Source: Hymenobacter metallicola (GTDB taxonomy: Bacteria; Bacteroidota; Bacteroidia; Cytophagales; Hymenobacteraceae). From it: DNA of 64,000 nucleotides. The stretch covers positions 868,001-932,000 of the forward strand of contig NZ_SRMB01000001.1 of assembly GCF_004745645.1 (NCBI RefSeq), in the 5' to 3' direction. Positions 43,744 through 51,757 of the stretch are shown here, in pieces (positions within the stretch are counted from its first letter, which is position 1; each line of letters opens with the position of its first letter). Position numbers and translations under genes: made by a program. The notes under the pieces were generated by a model. The model was given only the letters and a program-made list of their open reading frames with translations, had not been told where the DNA came from and searched no databases.

Positions 43744-44181
43744 TTATTGAAGGAACTGCATTTGTTCGTTAGCAGCAGAAACGGTTGTAGATAAGCCCGT
43801 CCGCCTACGAGATTCTATTCTATTCTTTTCTAATCCTTCGTCAGCGACAACTTCGAATGACGTACTGGCTCGCCCTAAACTTTGCTGATGTATATAGTAG
43901 CTCTCGGCTACCAGTACTACTCTTACCGCAGAGTCAATTTCTACTCCATCGGCGAGCTTTTTCCGGAGTTGTAGCCAGGGCTTGTGCGGATTATCAAGGC
44001 CCGCATCGGCCGCCGACAAAGCTGCCAGGCGCTGCTTGGCTCCCTCAATGATTTCGGGCACCGGGAATTTGTTCTCGATGATGAAGTTCAGCGTGGCTTT
44101 GGCCTGGAAGGTTTCGCCTTGGGCCGCGTAGATGTCGGCAATCAGCAGAAAGCCCGGCCCTGGGATAGAATTCGTAAGCAA
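43744..44181 (-). pseudogene. Remnant of a large TPR protein (C-terminal piece)
   Basis: Residues about 11-58 of this frame (FLLIADIYAAQGETF, AKATLNFIIENKF, EIIEGAKQRLAAL) match the C-terminal end typical of large Bacteroidota TPR proteins. The sequence upstream has an in-frame stop and no further repeats, and the tail after about residue 60 does not look like the family. The first residues of the open frame are probably not native. It is most likely a decayed 3' fragment left by a deletion or rearrangement, at the edge of an AT-rich patch. Confidence 0.6.
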
Positions 44182-44758
44182 CTAATGCGTGATCTGCTGG
44201 AGCAATGTGTCATTTAAAGCTCGGCATGAATATGCCAACTTGCGGCCGGTGAGTCCAGAGCCGCCGGGCCGCCAAGGTCTATGCAGGACAGCATACTTGT
44301 CATCTGCTCTTGTCATTGCTGACTACGACAGCTACACGGGTAAGCTCCTCTCCTGCTGAATTCTGTGTTTCTAGCTTTGAGCCTTTTGTAAAACGAGACG
44401 AGTTGTGAGCAATGTCATCATGATGCTTTTAAAGTCATTTGCTCCCTACTTGCTTGTCGTTGTTTAGGGCTTGGGGCAGAAAGCTAAACGGTTGTTGTAG
44501 GGCATATATGGAAGGCTCAGAAGGAGTTGTCGCCCCCTACCCGTCTGCCCCCGCCCTTCTTATGATTGGTATTTTTATACTATTGTTCTAAAGGTGATTA
44601 TGTAAAGCTGTATTTAAAACTAATCAGCATTAAATAGTAGTATAAAGTACAAAAAAGTCTATAAAAGTAATACTTATTTATGCTTTTTTGTACTTTATAC
44701 TACTTTTACATACTTATTATTCTTATACTTGCTTATTACTCACCTATGTCCTGCTCTT
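44182..44758. other. AT-rich intergenic stretch upstream of the unrecognised gene
   Basis: No gene is supported. Composition changes sharply to AT-rich from about 44560 to 44750. It holds a perfect 22-bp inverted repeat (listed separately) and several short TACTTATT-like direct repeats between it and the next gene. Confidence 0.5.
44636..44704. repeat. Perfect 22-bp inverted repeat in an AT-rich region
   Basis: 44636-44657 (beginning AGTAGTATAAAGTACAAA) pairs without mismatch with 44683-44704, separated by 25 nt. It ends 54 nt before the ATG of the gene at 44759. The arms end in six A and six T respectively. It could be a regulator-binding site, a transcription terminator, or a trace of a mobile element; no transposase is seen. 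Confidence 0.8.
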
Positions 44759-45769
44759 ATGCCTAAAACCATTGATTATCCTCGCACCAGTTATATGAGT
44801 GCTTGGGAAATAGCTGAAGTAGTTGATGATACTGGAGGCAAGTGTGCAATTGAGACATGTGCCCGGAAGCTTAACCGCAAAGTCAGTGGCTCTTTCAAGG
44901 CTATCATTGGCTCTGCAGTAAAGTTCGGACTGGTTACAAGCAAGCGTGAGCTCCTTACGACGACCAATCTGTTCCGCCGCATTAAGCATGCCTATGATAA
45001 ACAGGAAGAGAAAGTTTTTCATCGGGAAGCTTTTCTGCATCCTCCTCTCTTCACGCAGATCTGCCGGAAGTTTCGCAACCGTGAATTACCAGTGCATATG
45101 TTTGATGTAATGCTAATCCGCGAGTTTGGTGTAGAAGAAATCAATGCCCAAGTGGTTGCCAAAGCCTTTGTAGAGGGTGCACGAATGGTTGGGGTGATGG
45201 ACGAACGGAACATAGTTGCCGATATAGATCAACTAGCAGCCCAGCAAGGCCCCCGGCGGGAGTTGGCCAGTACTGAACTCCCTCAGAACTTATTCCGGGC
45301 ACCAACTACAGCCTCTGGCGTTGTACCAAGCAGTAGCCTCTTACCGGGTAGTAATAGCATTGACCCCGGGTTTGTACCAGCCCCGGCACCGGCCAAAACC
45401 CGGGATGCTATATCAAGCCTGTTTGGGTTAGATACCGAAGGGCTCGAGCAAGAGGACGACACGCCTTTCCCAGAAACGCCCACACCCGTCTCTGGAGGCC
45501 CCCAAGACGTGTTCCTTCCGTATGTAGACGAGGCAGTTGCACCACAGCATGAGAAAGCCAGCCGCCAGACCACTTCCCAGACAGCAGCGACGGGAACGGC
45601 TATACCTGTAGAGAACAGCCAACCAACAAGCGCCGCGGGTGGATCAGAAGGTTACTTTATTCACATCCAGGGGCCCGGAATCGATACGCAGCTCAATATC
45701 CAGGACGTGGATGATTTGCAGATTGTAAGCATTATGCTGGAAAAAGTGAGAAAACAGTTGAGTCGCTGA
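44759..45769 (+). CDS. Unrecognised protein with winged-helix-like N-terminus
   Basis: This 336-residue protein starts with a region that looks like two small helix-turn-helix or winged-helix units (about 1-150: SAWEIAEVVDDTGGKCAIETC, FKAIIGSAVKFGLVTSKREL, then VVAKAFVEGARMVGVMDE). A long Pro/Ser/Thr/Gly-rich low-complexity linker (150-300) and a short C-terminal strand-helix unit (YFIHIQGPGIDTQL ... IVSIMLEKVRKQL) follow. I do not recognise a family; a DNA-binding or defence-related role is possible. Codon use is less GC-rich than neighbours, suggesting recent acquisition. Start at the ATG at 44759. Confidence 0.65.
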   Translation: MPKTIDYPRTSYMSAWEIAEVVDDTGGKCAIETCARKLNRKVSGSFKAIIGSAVKFGLVTSKRELLTTTNLFRRIKHAYDKQEEKVFHREAFLHPPLFTQICRKFRNRELPVHMFDVMLIREFGVEEINAQVVAKAFVEGARMVGVMDERNIVADIDQLAAQQGPRRELASTELPQNLFRAPTTASGVVPSSSLLPGSNSIDPGFVPAPAPAKTRDAISSLFGLDTEGLEQEDDTPFPETPTPVSGGPQDVFLPYVDEAVAPQHEKASRQTTSQTAATGTAIPVENSQPTSAAGGSEGYFIHIQGPGIDTQLNIQDVDDLQIVSIMLEKVRKQLSR

Positions 45770-45844
45770 CACGTTGGCGGCCTCTGCTCCTATCTCCAAG
45801 TACCAACACACTTACTACTTATATAATTTTTATGTTAAGTAAAA

Positions 45845-45871
45845 GACTGGGCACCGCCGGGGTGTCCAGTC
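45845..45871. terminator. Hairpin between two convergent genes
   Basis: GACTGG-g-CACC at 45845-45855 pairs with GGTG-t-CCAGTC at 45861-45871, with one G-T pair. An A-run precedes it, so on the minus strand it has a short T-run. It lies between convergent stops. Confidence 0.55.
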
Positions 45872-45915
45872 GAGGTATTTCGACGCATTTAAGCAGGAAG
45901 CATCTCTTTTAAGTA

Positions 45916-46557
45916 TTATAGAGTTGCTCCCTGCTCTTGCTCCCGGCGTAAGAGCAGAATATTACGGCCGTACACCACCGTGCCAAATACATTGCCGATG
46001 ATGAGCACGGCATCGAGACGTAACATGGCGTAGATTAGAATCAGGCCGGAGCCCAGCAGGCTCACCACCCAAAACCCTAAGGGTAAGACCGACTCTCCCC
46101 GGCGCTCAGAATGAACCCACTGGTAGACAAAACGGAGCAAAAACACCGTCTGCCCTACCGCCCCCAGCACCAGCCAGCCCCCGGGAATGGCAGAGTGCAG
46201 CAGGGCCCTTAAACTAAAGTGGGCAGTACCAACGATAAACCAGGCTATCATCAGCAAAGGAAAGCTGTAGGCAGCCGCCCGGAACCAGCGCCCAAGAGTC
46301 TGCCACTGCCCCAACAGCTGCAGGTTACGGATGTAGATAGCATAGCTCAGCAACTGGGCCCCCAGAATAATGGGGTCGTGGCGTAGCATGCCGTAGAGAA
46401 TCATCAAAAAAGAGGATACCAGGCTGATCTTCCAGAACAGCGCCGGCACCAGAACCCGGCGGGCCCGTTCACTCTGTATCCATTGCAGCACAATACGGCT
46501 GGAAAAGAGCAGCTGCGAGACCAGGCCAATAAGCAGGGCGAAGGTTTGTCCACTCAT
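45916..46557 (-). CDS. Membrane protein with two LAB_N domains
   Basis: This 213-residue protein contains two copies of the small lipid-A-disaccharide-synthase N-terminal (LAB_N) membrane unit. The motif SSRIVLQWIQSERARRVLVP is repeated as LRFVYQWVHSERRGESVLP, each followed by a second helix and YxIYIRN/VVYGRN. LAB_N proteins are small helical membrane proteins, sometimes fused to LpxB; the stand-alone role is unclear, possibly lipid or glycan handling. The start ATG overlaps the stop of a 56-residue frame (ATGA), implying coupling. Confidence 0.85.
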   Translation of the reverse strand: MSGQTFALLIGLVSQLLFSSRIVLQWIQSERARRVLVPALFWKISLVSSFLMILYGMLRHDPIILGAQLLSYAIYIRNLQLLGQWQTLGRWFRAAAYSFPLLMIAWFIVGTAHFSLRALLHSAIPGGWLVLGAVGQTVFLLRFVYQWVHSERRGESVLPLGFWVVSLLGSGLILIYAMLRLDAVLIIGNVFGTVVYGRNILLLRREQEQGATL

Positions 46558-46724
46558 TGCGCCTGCCGCAAGCTATACCCCGGCGCCCGGCGCACTTCCC
46601 CCACCCCATCCCAAGGCAGATCCGTAGACGCCGACCGCTGGACAGGCAACGTGGTTTTCTGCGCCCTAGCTGCGGCCTGCGCCACTACAAGGGCCTGAGC
46701 AGCTATCAGAATGAAAAAAGGCAT
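46554..46724 (-). CDS. Possible small secreted peptide upstream of the LAB_N gene
   Basis: A 56-residue frame with a hydrophobic N-terminus (PFFILIAAQALVVAQAAARAQ) like a signal peptide and a short polar tail. Its TGA stop overlaps the LAB_N ATG by four bases, a typical coupling arrangement. No homologue is recognised, and it could be a leader peptide or a truncated remnant. Confidence 0.45.
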   Translation of the reverse strand: MPFFILIAAQALVVAQAAARAQKTTLPVQRSASTDLPWDGVGEVRRAPGYSLRQAQ

Positions 46725-46757
46725 AGACGAATGCAAAAGAAAAGGTCGGCTAAGCAA

Positions 46758-46790
46758 TAAAAAAACCGCCGCGGAATCCATCCGCAGCGG
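46758..46790 (-). terminator. Terminator of the histidine operon
   Basis: On the minus strand a 10-bp stem with one mismatch (46781-46790 with 46766-46775) is followed by eight T (A-run 46758-46765 on the plus strand), 51 nt after the hisIE stop. Confidence 0.88.
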
Positions 46791-46840
46791 CTGGACCGGC
46801 TGTATCCACTTGATAGTACGAGGATGCTGCCAGACCGGTC

Positions 46841-47485
46841 TTATTCCCGGCGAGTACCGGCGGAAATAGTCGCGTGTCGCTGGCGTAATACGCTGACAAC
46901 ATCGTCCAGGCTGAGTCCGGAGGCGGTAAGCAGTACCAGCAGATGATACAGCAGGTCGGCCGCTTCGCCGGGCAAACCGGCACGATTACCCGACACGGCA
47001 TCAATGACTGTCTCCACGGCCTCCTCTCCTACTTTCTGGGCTATTTTAGGCAACCCTTTGCGAAACAACGAGGCAGTATACGAATTAGGATCTTCCTCGG
47101 GGTGCTGAAAGCGCCGCTGTACCAGACGCTCCAATTCAGCCAAAAAGCCCACTGGCGCCGCCGGCAGAGCCGACTGCTCCGGCTGCTCAAAGCAACTCGT
47201 GGTACCCCGGTGGCAGGTAGGACCATCGGGCAGGGCCCGGATCAGGACGGCGTCGTGGTCGCAGTCGGGGTGCAGGCTAACGACTTGCAGAAAGTTGCCG
47301 GAGGTTTCGCCTTTGGTCCAGAGCCGGCCTTTGGAACGGGAAAAGAACGTAACCCGCCCCTGGGCCTGGGTCTGGTCCCAAGCTTCTTCGTTGAGGTAGC
47401 CCAGCATGAGCACTTGCCCGGTGGCCGCGTCCTGCACCACGGCGGGAATAAGCCCATCGGGCATTTTTTGAAAGTCCAGTTGCAT
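46841..47485 (-). CDS. hisIE: Bifunctional phosphoribosyl-AMP cyclohydrolase / phosphoribosyl-ATP diphosphatase
   Basis: The 214-residue protein is a HisI-HisE fusion. The N-terminal cyclohydrolase shows metal ligands in HPDCDHDAVL and CHRGTTSCF; the C-terminal MazG-like diphosphatase shows GEEAVETVIDAV and EAADLLYHLLVLL. It catalyses steps 2 and 3 of histidine synthesis, PR-ATP to ProFAR. I use the ATG at 47485 (MQLDFQKM). It is the last gene of the operon. Confidence 0.95.
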   Translation of the reverse strand: MQLDFQKMPDGLIPAVVQDAATGQVLMLGYLNEEAWDQTQAQGRVTFFSRSKGRLWTKGETSGNFLQVVSLHPDCDHDAVLIRALPDGPTCHRGTTSCFEQPEQSALPAAPVGFLAELERLVQRRFQHPEEDPNSYTASLFRKGLPKIAQKVGEEAVETVIDAVSGNRAGLPGEAADLLYHLLVLLTASGLSLDDVVSVLRQRHATISAGTRRE

Positions 47486-47561
47486 AAGAAGTCGTGAATT
47501 CTGAATCAATGTTTCCCTACGGACAGCAGTGCAGGGTGAGCCGCACCCGTTGCCGGGCCGT

Positions 47562-48320
47562 TTACAGCCGCATGGGAATGCCCTGGGCCTGCAGGTGCTC
47601 TTTCAGCTCCCGAATGCCGATTTCCCCGAAGTGAAAGATGCTGGCCGCTAAGCCCGCGTGGGCCTGGGCCTGCTGAAAGACCTGGGTGAAATGCTCCATC
47701 TTCCCGGCGCCTCCGGAAGCGACGACCGGCACCGACACGGCCCGGGCCACGGCCCCGGTAATGTCCAGGGCAAACCCATCCTTGGTCCCGTCGTTGCTCA
47801 TGGAGGTGAGCAGCAACTCGCCGGCGCCCCGCTCGGCCGCCTCCCGGCACCAGGCCACCGCGTCGCGCTCGGTGTTATGGGTGCCAGCGCGGGTATAAAT
47901 CTGCCAGCCGCTTTCCGCAGTGTAGCGCGCATCGGCTGCGACGACGATGCACTGGCTACCGAAGCGGCGGGCCAGCTCGTCAATCAGCTCGGGCCGGTGC
48001 AGGGCCGCCGAATTGATGCTGACTTTATCGGCCCCATTGAGCAGCAGCACTTCCACATCGGCCACCGTGCCGATGCCTCCCCCCACCGTAAAGGGGATAT
48101 CGAGTTCCCGGGCCACGTCGCGGACCAGGTGAATCAGGGTAGTTCGCTTTTGGTTGGTGGCCGTTATATCCAGAAAGACCAGTTCGTCGGCTCCTTCCTG
48201 GGCGTAGCGGGCCGCCAGGGCCACCGGGTCACCGGCGTCGCGCAGGCCCTCGAAGCGGACCCCCTTTACAGTACGCCCGTCTTTGACGTCGAGGCAGGGA
48301 ATAATTCGTTTGGTGAGCAT
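47562..48320 (-). CDS. hisF: Imidazole glycerol phosphate synthase cyclase subunit
   Basis: A 252-residue TIM barrel beginning [21 protein letters not shown], with catalytic Asp11 (CLDV) and Asp131 region (VVAADARY). It makes imidazole glycerol phosphate and AICAR from PRFAR using ammonia from HisH. The length is standard, and the gene lies between hisA (31 nt) and hisIE (76 nt). Confidence 0.97.
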   Translation of the reverse strand: MLTKRIIPCLDVKDGRTVKGVRFEGLRDAGDPVALAARYAQEGADELVFLDITATNQKRTTLIHLVRDVARELDIPFTVGGGIGTVADVEVLLLNGADKVSINSAALHRPELIDELARRFGSQCIVVAADARYTAESGWQIYTRAGTHNTERDAVAWCREAAERGAGELLLTSMSNDGTKDGFALDITGAVARAVSVPVVASGGAGKMEHFTQVFQQAQAHAGLAASIFHFGEIGIRELKEHLQAQGIPMRL

Positions 48321-48351
48321 CGTTGCTTCCTACTATTTACGGGAGAGAGAA

Positions 48352-49068
48352 CTAAAGAAAGGCCCGCAGATCCTGCAGGGTAATGGTGCCTTCGTAAATG
48401 GCCTTCCCGATGATAGCGCCGTGCATCCCCACAGCGGCCAAGGCCTCCACATCGGCCAGGGTGGTGACTCCTCCGCTGGCCACAAGCTGGGCGGCGGGTA
48501 GCTGCTGGCGCAACTCTTGGTACGTCGCCAGCGAGGGACCTTGCAGCTTGCCATCCTTGCTTACATCCGTGCACACAAAGGTGGTGGCACCCTGCCTCAG
48601 GTAGTCCTGAATAAACTCGGCGACGGTTCGCTCCGACTGCTCGGCCCAGGCGTTAATAGAAATGTGGTTATCGCGAAAGTCAGCCCCCAGCAGAATCCGC
48701 TCGGCCCCGAAGGTTTGCAACCACTGCTGCACCGTAGCGGGCTCGCGCACGGCTATGCTACCGGCCGTAATCTGGGTGGCCCCGGCATCGAAGGCGGCGC
48801 GTACGGCGGCCTCGCTCTGCAGGCCGCCCCCAAAGTCAATGACCAGCGTGGTATGCCGGGCCAGGCGCTCCAGCACGGGCAGGTTCACGGGTTGGCGGGC
48901 CCGGGCTCCGTCCAGATCCACCAGGTGCAGGCGGCGCACCCCGGCCGCTTCAAAGCGCTGGGCCACGGCCAGGGGGTCCGCATCGTAGGTGGTTTGCTGG
49001 GCGAAGTCGCCCTCGGTCAGGCGCACGCACTGGCCGTTGATAAGGTCAATAGCTGGGATTATCTCCAT
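48352..49068 (-). CDS. hisA: ProFAR isomerase
   Basis: The 238-residue TIM barrel starts MEIIPAIDLINGQCVRLTEGD with the catalytic Asp (PAID) and has the second acid in VCTDVSKDG. It isomerises ProFAR to PRFAR. The start is the ATG at 49068, 7 nt after the hisH stop, so the genes are tightly coupled. Confidence 0.96.
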   Translation of the reverse strand: MEIIPAIDLINGQCVRLTEGDFAQQTTYDADPLAVAQRFEAAGVRRLHLVDLDGARARQPVNLPVLERLARHTTLVIDFGGGLQSEAAVRAAFDAGATQITAGSIAVREPATVQQWLQTFGAERILLGADFRDNHISINAWAEQSERTVAEFIQDYLRQGATTFVCTDVSKDGKLQGPSLATYQELRQQLPAAQLVASGGVTTLADVEALAAVGMHGAIIGKAIYEGTITLQDLRAFL

Positions 49069-49075
49069 GGGAAAG

Positions 49076-49663
49076 TTAAAGCTTGAGGAAGTTTTCCAGA
49101 ATGCGCGTACCCACCGGGCCGCTCTTCTCGGTATGAAACTGCACGGCGTAGAAGTTCTGGTGCTGCACGGCCGCGCTAAAGGGCGCTGGGTATTCGGCCT
49201 CGGCAATAGTGTACTCGCCTACGGGCGCGTAGTAGCTGTGTACAAAGTACACGAAGTCCTGTTCCTGCAAGCCGGCAAACAGCGGGGAGCGAAGCCGCTG
49301 CAGGTTGTTCCAGCCCATGTGCGGGACTTTGTAGTCGGCCGCGGCCGGGAAGCGCTTAACGGCAAATGGTAAAATGCCGAGCATGGTCGCGTCGTTCTCT
49401 TCGCTGTGCGTGCCCAGCAGCTGCATGCCCAGACAAATACCCAGGAATGGCTGCTTCAGCGTGGGCAACAATTCATCCAGGCCCTGGGCGCGAAGCTCGT
49501 GCATGGCCGAAGCGGCTTCTCCCTCACCCGGAAACAGAATCTTATCGGCCCGACGGATTTCCTCCGCATCGGCCGTGAGCGTAGCCTGCACCCCGAGGCG
49601 CTCCAGCGCATACAGCACTGACTGCACATTGCCGCCCTTGTAATCAATTACCGCAATTTCCAT
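49076..49663 (-). CDS. hisH: Imidazole glycerol phosphate synthase glutaminase subunit
   Basis: This 195-residue class-I glutamine amidotransferase has the nucleophile Cys in FLGICLGMQLLG and the His-Glu pair in YAVQFHTEKSGPVG. It supplies ammonia to HisF. The ATG at 49663 is unambiguous. The 153-nt gap to hisB holds a perfect hairpin and may be a break point in the transcript. Confidence 0.96.
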   Translation of the reverse strand: MEIAVIDYKGGNVQSVLYALERLGVQATLTADAEEIRRADKILFPGEGEAASAMHELRAQGLDELLPTLKQPFLGICLGMQLLGTHSEENDATMLGILPFAVKRFPAAADYKVPHMGWNNLQRLRSPLFAGLQEQDFVYFVHSYYAPVGEYTIAEAEYPAPFSAAVQHQNFYAVQFHTEKSGPVGTRILENFLKL

Positions 49664-49781
49664 TTGAGTATATGTGTTGTTTACTCATTTGTATACATTC
49701 TGTAGAGGGCTTTGCTTTCTGCTTTTTGACCGCTTGTAGCTGATTTACAACCCTTGAAAAGCCAACTACAGAAACTCAGCC

Positions 49782-49817
49782 GGCTTTATCCATTTGTTAA
49801 AACAAATGGATAAAGCC
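49782..49817 (-). repeat. Perfect hairpin at the hisB stop, inside the his operon
   Basis: 49782-49798 (GGCTTTATCCATTTGTT) pairs perfectly with 49801-49817; the two central bases make a tiny loop. The end touches the hisB stop codon. It is far AT-richer than the operon and has no T-run, so it looks like an RNA-processing or attenuation site rather than a full terminator. Confidence 0.75.
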
Positions 49818-50920
49818 TACAAAATTCCTTTGGTGCTCGGAATTTCCATTTTGCCGGCATCCCGAACCAAAGCCATTTTAATAGCCTTGGCTACAGCTTT
49901 GAAGATGGCCTCTATCTTATGGTGTTCGTTCTGCCCCTCGCACTTAATGTTGAGGTTGCACCGGGCCGCATCCGAGAAGCTCTTGAAGAAATGGTAGAAC
50001 ATTTCGCAGGGCATATCCCCTACCCGCTCCCGTTTGAACTCGGCGTCCCACACAATCCAGGGGCGGCCCGAAAAGTCAATGGCGGCCTGGGCCAGCACGT
50101 CGTCCATGGGCAGCAGGAAACCGTACCGGGCGAGGCCGCGCTTGTCTCCCAGGGCTTGGCTGAAGGCTTCCCCCAAGGCAATGGCGGTGTCTTCAATGGT
50201 GTGGTGCTCGTCGATGTGCAAGTCGCCCTGCACCTGGATTTTCAGGTCGACGCCGGAGTGCTTGCTGAGCTGGTCGAGCATGTGGTCGAAAAAGCCCAGG
50301 CCGGTGTGCATCTCGGGCCGGCCGGCGCCGTCCAGGTTCAGCTCGATGCGAATCTTGGTTTCGTTCGTGTCGCGCTGCACCACGGCCGTGCGCGCGGGCA
50401 GCCGCAAAAACTGGTAGATGGCTTCCCAGCTCGTCGTCGTCAGGGCCGCGCGGGCGTCGGCCTCTTCCCGAATCAGGATGGACTGGCAGCCCAGGTTCTG
50501 GGCCAGCTCCACGTCGGTGAGCCGGTCGCCGATGACAAAGGAGTGCTCAAGATCGTAGGCCCCCTCCACCAAATACTGCTGCAGCATGCCGATGCCGGGC
50601 TTGCGGGTGGGCAGGTTGTCGTGGGGAAAGCTGCGGTCGATATGCTCGCGCACGAATTCCACGCCTTCCGAGCGCAGCACGTCGAGCATCATCGTGTGGG
50701 CGGGCCAGAACGTCTCCTCCGGGAAGCTGGCCGTGCCCAGCCCGTCCTGATTGCTGACCAGCACCAGCTCGTAATCCAATTCGCGGGCAATGCGGGCCAG
50801 CCCGGTAATAGCCCCGGGTACAAACTGAAACTTCTCCCGCGTCAGGGCATCCACCTGAAAGTCGGTGGGGGGCTCAATCAGGATGGTGCCGTCGCGGTCA
50901 ATGAAGAGTACTTTTTTCAT
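49817..50920 (-). CDS. hisB: Bifunctional histidinol-phosphatase / imidazoleglycerol-phosphate dehydratase
   Basis: The 367-residue protein fuses an N-terminal HAD phosphatase (nucleophile Asp8 and acid Asp10 in LFIDRDGT) to a C-terminal IGP dehydratase ([19 protein letters not shown] and [18 protein letters not shown], the metal His/Glu clusters). It performs steps 6 and 8 of histidine synthesis. The start is the ATG at 50920. It lies 72 nt downstream of the Thg1-like gene, which interrupts the usual hisC-hisB junction. Confidence 0.96.
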   Translation of the reverse strand: MKKVLFIDRDGTILIEPPTDFQVDALTREKFQFVPGAITGLARIARELDYELVLVSNQDGLGTASFPEETFWPAHTMMLDVLRSEGVEFVREHIDRSFPHDNLPTRKPGIGMLQQYLVEGAYDLEHSFVIGDRLTDVELAQNLGCQSILIREEADARAALTTTSWEAIYQFLRLPARTAVVQRDTNETKIRIELNLDGAGRPEMHTGLGFFDHMLDQLSKHSGVDLKIQVQGDLHIDEHHTIEDTAIALGEAFSQALGDKRGLARYGFLLPMDDVLAQAAIDFSGRPWIVWDAEFKRERVGDMPCEMFYHFFKSFSDAARCNLNIKCEGQNEHHKIEAIFKAVAKAIKMALVRDAGKMEIPSTKGIL

Positions 50921-50992
50921 GGTATAAGAATCGGAAGCCAAAGCCTCGCAAAATGGCAAGTGAAAAAGAAAATGAGTGTTAGAGTACGCTGG

Positions 50993-51757
50993 CTATGGGG
51001 CTGGCTCGAGGAAGGACTGCAGCAGAGCGGTATACTCCTCGCCCAACGGCAACTCCGTATCGACCACCAGCTGCTGGCGGGTCGTTTCGACGGCCTGTTG
51101 CTGCCGGGGATTAAAGCCGGTCTTTTTATACTGTTGCCAGTACAAGCCGATGCCGCGCTTTTGCCAGCTCGGCAAGTCATTAAAGTTGATACCGGCGGCA
51201 AAGAGCAACTCGTGCTTGGCCGCCACGCCAAGGCCTTTGACTTGGGCCGTAGCCTCGGCCACCGAGCGGCCTTGTTTGCGCAGTAGCCAATAGCAGTGGG
51301 CATTCAGGGAATTGCGGCCGGCATCTTCCTGCCGCCACCGAAAATAGTCGAGCACGTCGGTTTCGCGCGGGAGCTGCGAAATCCGGCAGTCAAAAATTCC
51401 GGGGCTTCCCAGCAGCAGCGAAAACGTGGCCGAAGCTTCCCCGGCCAGCAGGGAGGTGTATTTGCGCAGCTTGCGCCCAAAGGAGTTTTCCTCCCGGTGG
51501 AGCAGCAGAGAAATTTCGTCGCTCTGGGTATAGCCATACACGATCCGAAAGCCGCTGGTTAGCAGCTGCCGGGTTGTCTGGGTCATCAGCTCCCGCATCC
51601 GCTCATCAAAGGGCGCTTCGAACGGGTGCAGTTCCTTGGTCAGGCGCGTAAAGCCGCGGCCGTCCAAACGGGCTACCAGGTAAAGCCCCGGCAGGGCGCA
51701 GTGGTCGTGGGCCGTTTCAAACACGCGCATGCGGGCGTCGAGGTCGTCAAATTTCAT
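50993..51757 (-). CDS. Thg1-like 3'-to-5' RNA polymerase (TLP)
   Basis: This 254-residue protein has the Thg1 catalytic fold. The first metal Asp32 is in ARLDGRGFTRLTKEL, and Asp80-Glu81 are in GYTQSDEISLLL. Thg1 adds G-1 to tRNA-His in eukaryotes; bacterial and archaeal relatives (TLPs) add missing nucleotides to 5'-truncated tRNAs. The first reaction needs a 5'-phosphate, which it adenylates. Its start overlaps the end of a P-loop kinase gene by 11 nt, and both sit between hisC and hisB. Bacteria normally encode G-1 in tRNA-His, so end repair is the more likely job. Confidence 0.92.
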   Translation of the reverse strand: MKFDDLDARMRVFETAHDHCALPGLYLVARLDGRGFTRLTKELHPFEAPFDERMRELMTQTTRQLLTSGFRIVYGYTQSDEISLLLHREENSFGRKLRKYTSLLAGEASATFSLLLGSPGIFDCRISQLPRETDVLDYFRWRQEDAGRNSLNAHCYWLLRKQGRSVAEATAQVKGLGVAAKHELLFAAGINFNDLPSWQKRGIGLYWQQYKKTGFNPRQQQAVETTRQQLVVDTELPLGEEYTALLQSFLEPAP

